This document shows, piece after piece, positions 12,929 through 25,725 of a stretch of DNA of 64,000 nucleotides (positions are counted from its first letter, which is position 1; each line of letters opens with the position of its first letter). The DNA lies in assembly GCA_003342895.1 (NCBI GenBank), contig PTFA01000302.1, positions 430,920-494,919 of the forward strand. The letters run 5' to 3'. Both the position numbers and the translations under genes were made by a program. Below the pieces are notes generated by a model, which made no database searches, was not told where the DNA came from, and saw only the letters and a list, made by a program, of their open reading frames with translations. The DNA comes from Casuarius casuarius (Eukaryota > Chordata > Aves > Casuariiformes > Casuariidae).

Positions 12929-15302
12929 AAGTCAAAGCCAGTTTTTTTGCACAAGCTCTATTCCAATAAATTGAAAAGTATGCATCACCAAATAAAGCAG
13001 GGTTATACATGAAAAAAAGGAAAGTTTATATATAAACTCATTCACAGATCTACATGATGTTTTCAGACTAATGACATTTAAAACAACTCAGTTTTTGAAG
13101 CAACAGATATCTGCTTTTCATCTTAAAATCAAGAACCAGATAGAATTATAGAAATGAACGCATTTTGCTTATCAGGAAGTGATGCCTGTCCTCACTGACT
13201 GTTCTGTTATGGCATGAACTACAGCATCGTTTAAGTTGACCTTATAAGACTGGACAATGTTTTTATTTTATCTACATAGACCCAGACTTACACTTACCCA
13301 TTGCTTTTAAATACTTGGTTGTCCAGAGAAGAAAGACTAAACAAATACACTGTAAAAAGAAGAAAAACCAAACACTGAAAGAGATTATGCACGTCTGTAC
13401 TGTGTACTTATTTTCTGAAACTGACCAATATTACATGGCGAACAAGCATTTATATGCTCCTGTGAAGTTTTATTGCACAGAAACAAGACTGTTAGCACAG
13501 AGAGAAATCAAATGAAAAAGTGAAAGATCACATGCTTTTGAATTCAGGAAGTTCTGTGCAGGAGCTGAGTTTTGTACAGTGCATTCAACATCAAGCAATA
13601 ACTTTAAAAACATCATTACAAATTTCAAACTAACAGTCTTCTGGGAAAGGACAGGTAACCAAAGCAAGGGGAAGGGAGAAGATGTGAAGTTAGAGTAATT
13701 TTTCTGGTAAGAGAAGACCTGAGTGAAAGCTTGTCTGCCTACAGGGAGAAGGAAAGGAGAAGTCAGAGACTAAAAAATAGAAACAAGTGGATTGACAGGA
13801 AAAAAAAAAAAAAAAGGAGGGTGAGAAAAGAATGCACTATTGTGGGTCACAAAATGAGAAAGTGGGCAACCAAAAAATACTCAGAAATGGCACTGGAAAG
13901 AAAAACCTAATAAGTTGAGTGAAGCTAGGTAGAAAAAGAAAGCCTAACAAAAGCAAAAGGGATTATGTATAATTTAATGAATTAAACTACGTCACCTGAC
14001 AACGCTGCAAGTTAGTAAAATATACAGACACTCTGTTCTTCTAATTTGCAAAGGACTTTGGGTGACAGTGGTGACAAGTATTTCATGCTGACTGGCAAAT
14101 AGTATTATACATGTTTTCAGCCTAGAAAATGTTACTGGTTAAAAGGCTGAAGACATATGGGAGTCTGTATCTAGTAATGGGCTGAAATTTAGCTCACGTG
14201 CTCAAGAGTAACCCCAAAAGTATGTTCTCTCTGTATGGTCTTTTCTGAGTTATCAAGGCCTAGGATTTACATACCAAGCAAGATTCAAAGCTGGAGCGAT
14301 AGTCCTAGCCAAATAACTGCAAAGTGCAGCAGAACAGATTTGCACTGGCCTGTTCTTCAACTACAGTGAAGTTACTCCATGTCCTTTTCAAGCACCACTG
14401 CACACGTAGCTACCATGCCATCTAAACGTAAAAAAAGGGTTGCCACTCACCAATTTCTCCATGTGGTCCGGTTCCAAACCGGAAGACTTTGTAAGATTTT
14501 ATTTTTGCCCATATCTGATTGAGGTATTTTTGGATCATCCTCATTTTAATGCAACCCAGGTCTCAAGATTTAGTAATGTTTTGGTTACATGGTAAAATCC
14601 TGGTAGGAACTATTGATCCCACCATATGCTTGCGAACTTATGTGAACAGAGTGTAAGCAAGCAATCATTATTTTGATTTCTTTGCTTCTAGTATTCACTA
14701 CTGAGAGGGGATGACCTGTCTTCTCCTTGATTTTAAATTCCACTATAATGCATCATGTCTTTTCATGAATAAGAATGGCAGCAAGTTCAAATATATGTAG
14801 TACAGTGTGATTAAGAAAATGATTTGCATGAAAGGTTGCAGATCAATGGTTAGATTACTGACTCATATGAGCATTCGTTCCATTGGCTTTCACAGGAAAT
14901 TAAGGGTGCAGTTTCCTCATCAGCTTAAGCTGACCCAAGGCTGCTGTGAGAGGCACCAGTCCAGTCATCCCCCGCCCACGTGTTCTCACTGTTCCTCTGG
15001 CACTGATTAACAACTGCATGGCAGCAGGATGCCAGAGTGATTTACTATAACACACCACAATTGCTACAGCCATAAAGGAGGTGCAGAAATGTGCCACTGA
15101 GGATGGCATCGCACCTTTGGCAACAGCTCTGAGTTTGAACAGCTCTAGCTAATAGGGAAATAGCCAGACCACGGAAGAGTGGTCTCAACAGGAACAGTCG
15201 AAATAGCTTTTCCTTTTCACCTACACAACTCTAAACACAACAGCGTCAAATGTGCCCCTTACTCCAATGCAAAACTTGTCTTCTCAGTCCACTTGCTGAA
15301 AT

Positions 15303-15314
15303 GGGGGGGGGGGG
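15303..15314. repeat. Poly(G) run of 12
   Basis: Twelve consecutive G in AT-rich DNA. Its length is probably unreliable in the assembly. Confidence 0.9.
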
Positions 15315-15373
15315 AACCTCTCTCAAATGTCTCCATAAAAATTTAGGGCACAAAATGAAATTAAATGTACAAG

Positions 15374-15402
15374 TCACAGAATTACAGAATGGTTCAAATG
15401 AT
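15374..15402 (-). repeat. Possible very short CR1 3' end
   Basis: TCACAGAATTACAGAATGGT matches the reverse complement of the CR1 tail octamers and the first bases of the 3' UTR, after which similarity stops. It is too short to be sure. Confidence 0.3.
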
Positions 15403-17756
15403 TCACAGTGGTGAAAACTGAAAGCAGAGAAACTGAAAGTGAGAGTGCAGTTCCGTGCAACAGTTGAATGAGTGTAATAGAAAGAATTAAGAAGTGTACC
15501 CTGAGACAGCTGTAGTTATGTAATGAAAGCATGCCCAACTCCCCCACCCTCGCATTTAGACACAAGACTGCATTTAATCAGAACATTCTCTGAAAAAAAA
15601 AAATAGATTTGAACACACCCCATGTTTATCACCACCTCTAGAAGAGCTTCAGCTAGCACAGCATTTGTGCAGCAGGAAGCTTGATAAACACTTCCTCACA
15701 GGACTCTACACATTTAAATGGCATCTCTCCCACAGGGTACCTCAGCAGATTGTCTTTCTTGACTATAGACCAAGTATTACAAACAACCATTTGACAATTA
15801 GTAAGAAGTTACAGAAGTGACTTGTATTTTGCTATTTTCATGTTTCAGACAAAGCCAGATGATTCCCATTTCTGATGATATTGGATGTTACTACTTAGTA
15901 AGCACCAAGTTTGTTCAGGGAACAGCAAGCTTATAGGGAGGGATGCTTTTGTTCATACTGGGCCTGCAATGGATATTTTTCATACCCACGTAAATCACAT
16001 GGGGTTAGAAACAGATATTGATGAAGGAACTATATGTAGGAAGATGTGATATATAATACAAATCCAAAAGAGAATTGTGAGCCAGAGACCTAAGTGCAAG
16101 TGATTAGCGTATTTTTAAGAGCTTAAACATCATGCAGAATTCAGAAGCCTTGTCACAGCTGAAAATTTAATCTGGTAATGGAATGGCTGAATTTAACCTC
16201 GAAATAGAAGTTCAGCTACTGTTTTTTACTGTTGCTCTTGAATTTTGTCCTCTTACTGACCCACAATAAATTACTAACCTCAGTTAAAGAAAAAAAATAT
16301 ATATATTTGGCCTGTGTTTGGTAGTCAACAGAAAATTGTAGTTCATACCATTAGCAATTTATTTCAACCTAATCAGTTTAACTTGAACCACATTCTCCTC
16401 CAAACGCAATCATCTTAAATAAAGGAGAAGGTCAGTTTCTCTGCCATAAGAACAGTGAAATCTGTTACAAGCTTTCTAGAGAATCTTCCCGATCAAAAGA
16501 AAAATGTTTTCTATTTGCTTTGGCTTTTTGTATCCTTGCCCGCACTAGACTTAAGTTTTGGATCTAAATCAGCCTCTGTGTCCCATAGAAATAAATTAAA
16601 CCCTGTATATAACTTCTGTATTAGCTCCAATGAAGTGTCATTTTACTTCTTTTACTCTTCCTATTTTGAAGGCTGTTCAACTGAAAACATTTTCACAAGC
16701 TGGATTATGAAAAGTTGTAACTTCTTTTACAGTGAATGTTTCATATTACAGCAATTTTAACCTAATCACGCTCCTAATGGCTTGCAGTTTCAACTGTCTA
16801 AAAATTTTGAGATCCTGCAATCCAGCCCAATTCTCAGAAAGTACTTAGCTGCTACTAACAAAAGAGAACAGAAACCCCAAACACTCCCCAAACCAGTCCT
16901 TCCTAAAGTGTCAGAGGAGGCACTTAGCAACTCAAAGCATACCGAGTTGCAGTTACCTCCCAAAGCCTGTATCTTCAATATAGAGACACATAACAAGCTT
17001 TACTAAAGACAATGTCTTTAAAAAAAATATTCAATTTATTCTGTTTTGATTTGCCTTTAGTTTCTGCCTTACTCCCTGGCAACCAAGTTTATTATGAGGG
17101 TTCTAGTTTTAATGTTACTCACATCTGTACAATTTAAAAGCTACATGCATTTTGCATTTACTGTTTGTACTCAAAACAGAAAGAATGTTATCAACCGTAA
17201 GTTATCTTTAGCATTAATATTCAGGGTGCTACACCAACCAATGCATTCCTCTTTTCCCCCCTCCTCTCTCAACTGAAATATTAAAAACTATATAAGTAAA
17301 TGAACAGATTGCACAAGAAGGTACAAACTGAAAGAGGTTAGGAAGACTATAGAACCCATATATTAAACTTAGCTGGAAGTTCTAGAGTCTAAGAGAAAAA
17401 AAATTCAATTCTCAAACGGATTAAATAAAAAAAATTTTTTCAGTTCTTCTTAAGCACATTTTATAATTAAAGTGAGCTTTAGTCCAGTGTTAACTTCCTT
17501 ATGTTTCATTTGAATTTTTCTTAAAAGTACTTTCAAAGCAAATACAAAAAAAAAATTGTATCAAAGTTATTCATTCCATTTTTAAATGAAGTTATCCAAA
17601 GCGATACTTCCTAACACTGTGTTACTTCTGTTTAATCAGCGTTTGCAGGAGAGTCTTTTGGCCAATCAGCCTCACTACCAGCACTGCAACAGTGATAGGA
17701 GGTCTCTGGGAAGTTTGGGCTGCACTGCTTTGAGTCATCGGAGGAAAGGAAAGAAG

Positions 17757-17779
17757 AAAAAAAAAAAAAAAAAAAAAAA
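17757..17779. repeat. Poly(A) run of 23
   Basis: An uninterrupted A run just left of the CpG island at 17.85 kb. Confidence 0.9.
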
Positions 17780-17849
17780 GGTGTTCCTAGTTTCTGTTTC
17801 AGAATTCGCAGGTTTCAAGCACGGTTCAGATTTTAAAGATAACTGAGGC

Positions 17850-18775
17850 ACGGGGTGTCCTTTAAGCGGATGGCGGACACACCTCCCGTGAAGTTAGAAG
17901 CGCTGCCTTCAGGAGCCGCGTCCACTCGCGCAGACGCCCACAGCCACGACAGCAAAAACAACAAAACACCTCTCCGCTNNNNNNNNNNNNNNNNNNNNNN
18001 NNNNNNNNNNNNNNNNNNNNNNNNNNNNNNNNNNNNNNNNNNNNNNNNNNNNNNNNNNNNNNNNNNNNNNNNNNNNNNNNNNNNNNNNNNNNNNNNNNNN
18101 NNNNNNNNNNNNNNNNNNNNNNNNNNNNNNNNNNNNNNNNNNNNNNNNNNNNNNNNNNNNNNNNNNNNNNNNNNNNNNNNNNNNNNNNNNNNNNNNNNNN
18201 NNNNNNNNNNNNNNNNNNNNNNNNNNNNNNNNNNNNNNNNNNNNNNNNNNNNNNNNNNNNNNNNNNNNNNNNNNNNNNNNNNNNNNNNNNNNNNNNNNNN
18301 NNNNNNNNNNNNNNNNNNNNNNNNNNNNNNNNNNNNNNNNNNNNNNNNNNNNNNNNNNNNNNNNNNNNNNNNNNNNNNNNNNNNNNNNNNNNNNNNNNNN
18401 NNNNNNNNNNNNNNNNNNNNNNNNNNNNNNNNNNNNNNNNNNNNNNNNNNNNNNNNNNNNNNNNNNNNNNNNNNNNNNNNNNNNNNNNNNNNNNNNNNNN
18501 NNNNNNNNNNNNNNNNNNNNNNNNNNNNNNNNNNNGCGCCCGCCGCAGCGCAGGCGCAGGCGCACTGAGGGCCCGGCACTTCCCGCCGCGGCGGCGCGGG
18601 CGCGGCCGTTGGGGCTGAGGCGTCGCGCGCCGGTTGCCAAGGAGGGGGAGGGGGTGGAGCATGGCAGCAGGTCGCGCAGGGGGTGTTTGAAGACGGAGCA
18701 GGGGGTGCGGAGCGGCGCAAGGCCCAGCCCGGTCGGGGCACTCACCGGGCTCCGAGGAGACGCTGTGCGCATCCC
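17850..18775 (-). promoter_or_regulatory. Second CpG island, probable PTBP3 promoter (inferred)
   Basis: GC-rich, CpG-dense flanks surround an unsequenced gap. The right flank has tandem GCGCAGGCGCAGGCGCA (18547-18563), which resembles NRF1 sites. In mammals PTBP3 lies immediately upstream of HSDL2 on the opposite strand, and the distance and orientation here fit. No coding exon of PTBP3 was recognised, so the first exon would sit in the gap or be non-coding. Gene assignment is by synteny only. Confidence 0.5.
17979..18535. other. Assembly gap of 557 N
   Basis: A run of 557 undetermined bases inside the CpG island. Long frames crossing it consist mainly of unknown residues and carry no evidence for a gene. 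Confidence 0.99.
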
Positions 18776-20910
18776 GTCTGGAGTCCTGTGTAACGCAGGC
18801 TATAAGGACTTCCCTGAGTTAATTCCGTTTTTTTTAAGATGTAGCCTTAACCGGAAGGATTAGGATCACAAGACGATCCTTGGGGTTGTGCAAAGTCCTT
18901 AGACTGCAGTGGGAAATAGGGACCTGCCACAGCGTCTCGGATAAAGCTCTCTATTCCATTTCCGTAGAAATACATGAAGGTTACTCCTGTGACTCGAGCA
19001 GTGTCAGTCTATTAAGAACATGGGAGCAGAGGCAGCACCGGAGGGTTGGAAAGTCGGTGTGAAGCGTTAGCGTGTACATGATGTGGAAGCGTGCATGCGT
19101 GACGGTGACGGGGAGTGTGTACACCTGAGGACCGGAGGGGGGAAGGACGAATGAGTGTGCAGAAGGGATGTCTTCGTTTTAAGTATGGCACATTGTGGCG
19201 GCTGCTTTTCCAGCTGATGCCCAGAACCATCTCAAAGTGCAAGATGAAAAGTAGTGAAGGCAACAGAGTTTTGGGGAGCAGCAAATACATATGCTTTTGT
19301 AAGCCACTTGCAGGTTGATTTCCCTAAAACGTGAGTGCTTTGATACAAAATGGGAGCATGTCTTCCCTTGTATTTGTTCAGGGTCTAGCACAGCAGTGGG
19401 CTACTGCAGAACATGGCAGCAGCCTCTTCAAGGCAACAATGGGATGTGTTACGTTTGCATCACCTGAAGTTCACTCAGTGCAAAATTCAGCCTGCTGCAG
19501 ATGCTTTTGATAATTGTAATCCCTGATCTTATCTCCATCAGGTGATCACAATATACCTGGTGACTAAAATGCAAACTCCTCCTGCCAAACGATGCATGTG
19601 TCCATGTGACCTGCTAGCAGGTTTCCACTGAACACAGTGGGAAGTCTTTTCAGTCTGGCTCAAGGGAGAAAGACGGTGGAACCACTGAGCAAGAGGCTAG
19701 TAGGCAGCGAGTTCACCAAACTAAGTGACGCAAACCTTGCCTCCGTCAAGGAATGCCTAGAAAACGTGGTTTTGGAGTTCATGAAACACATACCCTGCAA
19801 TGGTAGCCTGGGTTTGACCAGGGGCTGAAAGTTGAGTCATATTACCTGAAAATAGAGTGAAGTCTTCTCAGTTGAAGGTCGTGAAGTCTATAGTTGCAAG
19901 ACACTGCTGTCCTTCATCCCTTACTGTTTTTCTTTCCTCCAACACGGTGACCTATCAATCCATCTTTGCTAGCACAGCTGCTTGCATGGTCAGCCTATAA
20001 AGTGGATTGGGGAATTGATCTAACATAAAAAAAATCTTTTTTTGTTACTAGGTTATTTTTCAACTAGGTTTGTCCCCTACATCAAGTCAAAAAGCATATA
20101 TATATGCTGTTTTTCCAGTTTGGGACAGGGGATGGACTGTTACAGCACGAGGTGTAACAAAAGCATCAGAGATGGGGGGAAATTTAATTTCCCTCATGCC
20201 CCTCCAAGATTTTGTGATTTGAAAGTACAGCCTCACTATGCCCTTTAAACTAGGCCTGAATTCACTAATCTAGGAAAAATTACAGTCTCAAGTATAAATT
20301 ATGAGAAAGCCTTGTGGTTTCATATGGTTTCCACCTTAGACTACGTTGTGGTTAACTGCCTCATAAAGAAAGCAAAACTGTGGGTGGATAAGACATGCAA
20401 AATGCAACAAAATGACAAAGTATTAGTGTAAACCAAACCAAACCCACCATGCTTGTCACTCTTTTGCTCTTTTCTGCCCTAATGATACAATACATGGTAT
20501 TACTGCTTTAGGAAGCTTAATATGAGTTGTGTGAGGCAGCAAATATAATTTAAACTTTAATTTTTTTATTGATCTAAATATGGAGGAGTGAAGTTGCAGT
20601 AGTTTTACACAGCTCAGTGCAAACAAAGATTTAAAGGGTAAAGATGTACTGTCATTTGTAAAAGAAATGGGGATATGAGGATGTTGTTTGATATAATTGG
20701 TCAGTTCCAAGAATAAGTTACTGAAAAGAGTACATTTTGTTAAGAATATAGCAGCACTTAAAAGTTTCCATTTCTGATCCTCTGTGAAATATAGCAATCA
20801 GATAAACTACGAGGATAAGAAATCCCAACATTATGGCTACTGAGGTAAGATTAGAAGTACTTTGGTGAGCATTCATTGGAAAAATGAATTTTAATCATAG
20901 CCTCAGACTC

Positions 20911-20942
<32 letters not shown>

Positions 20943-20987
20943 ATCTATATATATTCAAGTGTGTATATATATATATATGTATATAGT
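20911..20987. repeat. Compound (TG)n / (TA)n microsatellite
   Basis: A TATA-rich start, about 12 TG units (20918-20942), then ATCTATATATAT, a short spacer and a second (TA)n run. Confidence 0.95.
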
Positions 20988-23900
20988 TACTAATTTCTGA
21001 ATCCTTTGAAAAATCTTTTGAGGTTAGTTTGGGAAAAATGCCTTACAGTTTCATGGCTGGATACAGGTGTCTCTTATTACAACTTAAATATACAATGTAA
21101 TTTAAAAATACTATGAGGGTTCTCCTGTAAATAGTCTGCATATATACTATAAAAACAGAAATAAGTGTGTTTCACCAGCAATAATCTAAGTTGTGCTGCC
21201 ATTCAAGAATGCTGAATTAATTTCCTTTTGGAATTCACAACGCCAGTAGATATGTCAATAGATTATTGTGGTAGAAAAAGAAAATAAATCCATTATGATA
21301 GGGCCTGTGAACTGGTTGTAAAAGAAGTAGTGAACAACAGAAAGGAAGACAAAATTGAACATTTCCTTCCTGAGAAGGAGGGAGGGAGAGAGAGTTTTAA
21401 AGAGAACATGACAGAAAGCACTTCTACAAGGCAAACTTGGGCTTTGAGAGTTGAACTCCTACTTTCTCCGTGTTTTTTTTTTATTGTTCACCTGATTTTA
21501 CTAATTTCTGGTTTTTCTTTTCTGCTTGTTGCCTGGTGGTTGTGTCTGTTCCTTGTTTTCCCTTTCCACTTCCTTTAAATTGCACTCTTCCTATTTTGAT
21601 GTCCAATTTATTTCTACTGCAACTTTAGTGAAGTCATGGAATGGTGCTGTCTATAAACTAGGTGCCAATGAATGTGTTGAATGGATGTATTTTGTTTCAC
21701 CTGACTCTTTTGTAAGGACAGATGAACTGGAAGATGGTTTGTTTGTTTTAAAGGGGTATATGGTGTAATTTAATTAAACAGAACTTCAGTCAAGAACAGA
21801 GGTCTGTATGCACAGATCCAATTATAAGATCAGGGCCTGGGTGCCCAATAATTAGTCTGCTCAGAATATAAATAGAATTAAACAGACACAGTCAGTCAAC
21901 ATGATCTATTCTAAACAAACTGTGTTTACCTGTTTTCAGCTGCACAGTGTTTTATGGAGAATGACTGTCTTTCAGGTTATTTGTATTAGGTCAGGTTATT
22001 TGTATCAGATTTAAAGAAATTAACACTTAGTATATTTTTGGTTCATATCTTGTTAATACTCTTATTGTCTATAATAATAATACTTCCTTATATCATGAAA
22101 AAAATCTGGCCTGTTTTTCTGTTTTGTAATTTTATCCCATCAGACTAATGGCACAAACCCATTTTTGAATTTAACTGGTCTGCTTATCACAAAACCAAAC
22201 TTTTACAGTGTCTGAATCCTAAAAACATTTTTTCTTATTAGATCAGTTTTTGTTTGCCACAAATTAATATGTAAAATTCAAGCCAGATTATTCTCATGTA
22301 GTATAACTAATTCGGTTATAGTATATGAGCTGATTCAGTACCAAAATGAGACAGAAAACCTTTAGGTTCTGAAACTTTGTCTTTATTGACCCTGTCTGAT
22401 CTTGCATGATTACTTATCTTTCTGTGTTTGAATTTATCCGTCCTTAAAATGTAACCTGTGCTTACTATGAAACTCAGAGGAGTTAATTTCTCTAAGAATG
22501 TGTTTTATCTTTTCATTGAGTAATTTAACACAACCTTTGCTCTTTTCTTTCCAGCTTTACTAATAAAAGATAATGACAATGACTTTTCATCTCTTTCCCA
22601 GTATTTCCTTTACTGCTAAGTCATTTTTAACAATGCATATAATTACTGCCAATTCATACTCATCTTCCAAATTGTATTGTCATTATAATTTACACATGAC
22701 AATTACCTCTTATTTTTGCTGTCTAGATAGCTCAGGTGATTGCTGTATCTGTGCTAACTCATTGGTTCAAACTCATTGCCGTGTAGTTTTAGGAAACATT
22801 TTTTGTCATTTGATAGTAGTCAAGCTAAAATGTGTTCTAAACTACTTTTATTTGACGGGAAAATATCCTTTTCTTTATTTTACTTAGCTCCAGAATAATT
22901 TGATATATTGTTGTCTTTCATGTAATTCTCCTATTAAAATTTTACTATTCTTTGAAAAATGCCATGTAGTCAGATGTGCTATGTTTTTAGGAATACAATA
23001 CAACTCCTGGTGTTAACTTATTTGTCTGTTTAGTTCACCAAAACAAAAAAAGGGAGGGAGAGATTTCTTACCAGGATTGTTGATGACTAGGACATTCAGC
23101 TTTGCTCTTACTTGTCAACATCAGGTCTTCACAAACTGGCTCAAGTAATAGTCCTTATTAAACCTGACTATTCACTGCAACCTGCCATCTCCTCAGCTCT
23201 TCTCACCCAACTGCTTGCAAGACCATACCACAAACAGGATTATAAAAGTTAGCCAGGTTTAAAGTAACTTCTTCCTGCACCTCTATTTTCTTGTTGGGGT
23301 CAGTCCTGCTGGCCTAAGTGGGAATAGCAAATTCCAGGAGTGGGGTGGAGCAGGCATTTGGGGAGAGTAACTGTTGACTTCCAAGGCCAACCTTAATCCA
23401 GCTGTTACCACCTGCTGCTGGCTGCTGGCAGCCTGTGTTAATATACTGCCTCCCCAGCAGTCAACTCACTGCACTGTGGCTCGGCACGTAAGATTTCCAG
23501 CCTCAACTCTGCCAGCAGCTTGTGGGGACATACTGAGTAAGACCCTTCATCCATGAAGATGGATGATGACTCAAAATGACAGTTAGATATTGTAATTTAT
23601 AATTCCAGTTTCCATTTCTTTCAAGAAATTCCAGGGGGGTTGATGCAGTGCAAAGGCTTTATGTGAAACTTTAAAAGAATTTTCATTCCAGAGAAGAAAA
23701 GGGAGAAACTGCTTTGCCAGGCTATTAAAAGCTGCTTTTATTAAAATGCTAAGTTTAATTCAGGCTGAAATGACCATTCTTGGCCACAGTCCAAGAGCAG
23801 GGATTTTTTTTTTTTCTTGAGAGCTAAATTTGACAAACTTCTGGTCAGGTAGTAAGTGTGAAGAATATACTAAAATACTGTTGTATTTGTGTACTGTTAC

Positions 23901-25587
23901 AATAGCCACACATTAGGTTCCCACTAAAGAATTTAATTATAACTGTTGCACTGTACAGTCTGAAATATCTTCTAATGGAGAAAGTGATCTTGTAGTAAAG
24001 ATTTAGCTGCCATTCAGGGTTTTGGTTCATATCTTGATTTTAATGCAGAATCATTCTGAGACCGTAGTAAACTTGCACAGCATTTGTTGAAAAAGGCTTA
24101 CAATTTAACATTTGTCTATCTCATGGAATTGCTAAAAGGATAAACTAACTAAATCATCAGTGATGGAAGCAACATAGCTAACCAATTAGCTATTGCTGTA
24201 AGTGGAGGGCAGTGCAGTAATCTCGTTTTGGGCTGATGAAATTTATGGATGCTTTGGAGAGATCTGAATCAACAAGGAAGGCAAAAGACCAGGCAAAGGC
24301 AGAAGGCTGCTTTGGTGGAAACTAGATGTCAAAAGTGTTAGGGCTTGGTGCATGGTATTTAGGAATGGCAGAAGCAGAAAGGAATTTGATTTGTGCCTGC
24401 TGTTACCAAATTTTATTTTAATACCTGAAGCAAAATCCAGCAAGCTTGAGCACGTGAAATATGTTCCAACACCAGTATTTGTGTGTGTAAATAGAACTGG
24501 CTGGACATTCAAAGGTTCTGAACACCCCATGAGTTAGATAACTTCTGTTTTTAAAATTGGGCATTGGATAATTCGGAGGATACTCTTGGAATGTCACCCC
24601 AAATCCAATTTTAAACTTGGAGGTAGCCTTTTGAATCATAGAGCTGATAGTCAGAAAAAGAAGATAGTCACAGAGTAAGAACAGGACGTCCTATTTCACC
24701 TCCATCAATCACCATTTTTTGTTGTTGATAAGACAACCAAACAATTCCTCTTGCACCTGAGTCTTCTGAGACTCCAGTTGTCCTGAAAGAAAAAAAAAAA
24801 AAAACAGAACTGGCTAGGATCCATCAAATGAGTATGGCAGTAAAGGTCTAATTCTTAGTCATTTCCAGTGCCCTCCTTCCAAGAATCAATAGTACAAATC
24901 TTGGGTGTGTATGTCATAAATTGAGTTATGAGGACATATGGAAGTACCTTAAGAAACAAGGTCTGGTGGATAGTTTTCCATGGGATTGCCAGGGAGCAGC
25001 AAGAGCAGGCTTCTCCCTAAAGGAAGGTGAGCTGAGTGTGGCCACCACAGAGTCCAGGCAACATCCTTAAAAGCAGGGTGCAGTCCCACAGCGCTAGAGG
25101 CAGGCAAGCAGAGGAAGGTGGTGACTGCAACAAGTCCTAATGACAGTCAAGTGAGCATCAGGCAAAGATAAGGTAACAGGCCAGATCCATGGTCAATCCA
25201 GGAAACCTAAACAGTTCAGGAACATGCTAGGAGCAAGCACAGCTCAGATGGACCTCAGGCAAGACTGGAGACTTAGGCCTGAGCTTACATGGACGCCCAA
25301 TCAGAGGGTGTGGGTGGAGGCAGGATGTCAGGCCATCTAAGGCATCTAAGGCCTTTTTGAGCACCTTGGGCACTGACTGGTGTTTATTCGGTGTGAGCTT
25401 TGGCACAGTCTCAGCGTAGGTGAAAGGCAGAAAGGAACTGGGATATCAAGAGAAGGGAGAGACAGCAGAAAGATGAGTAAGTGATGATTGTGTCTTTGGA
25501 ACAGAGCTAAGAGCCAGACTTACTTCAAGCAGAATGCCTGCTGGAAAAGCAGACAGTGATTTTGGATGAAGACATCTGCCTTCCCAT

Positions 25588-25725
25588 CCCCCTCCCCCTC
25601 CCCCTTTCACTAGCAGGGCACAGGAGTGTGGGGGCTTCTTTTATCAAACACACCCCCACACCCCCACATGCGCACACACATACACGCAGACATGCACGCC
25701 CGTGCACACACACGCATGCACACAG
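25588..25725. repeat. CCCCCT repeats and CA-rich low-complexity tract
   Basis: Three CCCCCT units at about 25588-25605, and a degenerate CA/CACACG tract at 25647-25725 with alternating purine-pyrimidine CGCACACACA. Frames through it are low-complexity artefacts. Confidence 0.85.

Larger units (their letters stand above)
10401..17849. other. AT-rich non-coding DNA, probably PTBP3 intron
   Basis: Simple repeats at 12.4, 12.9, 13.8 (poly A, 13800-13815), 15.3 and 17.76 kb, and a possible CR1 scrap at 15.37 kb. A short minus-strand frame at 14451-14544 ends in a donor-like GGTGAGT. No PTBP3 coding exon was found. Confidence 0.5.

Noticed and set aside
17833..18772. Long open frames on both strands (237 to 302 codons)
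   Set aside because: Most of each frame is the run of N; the flanks are low-complexity CpG-island sequence.
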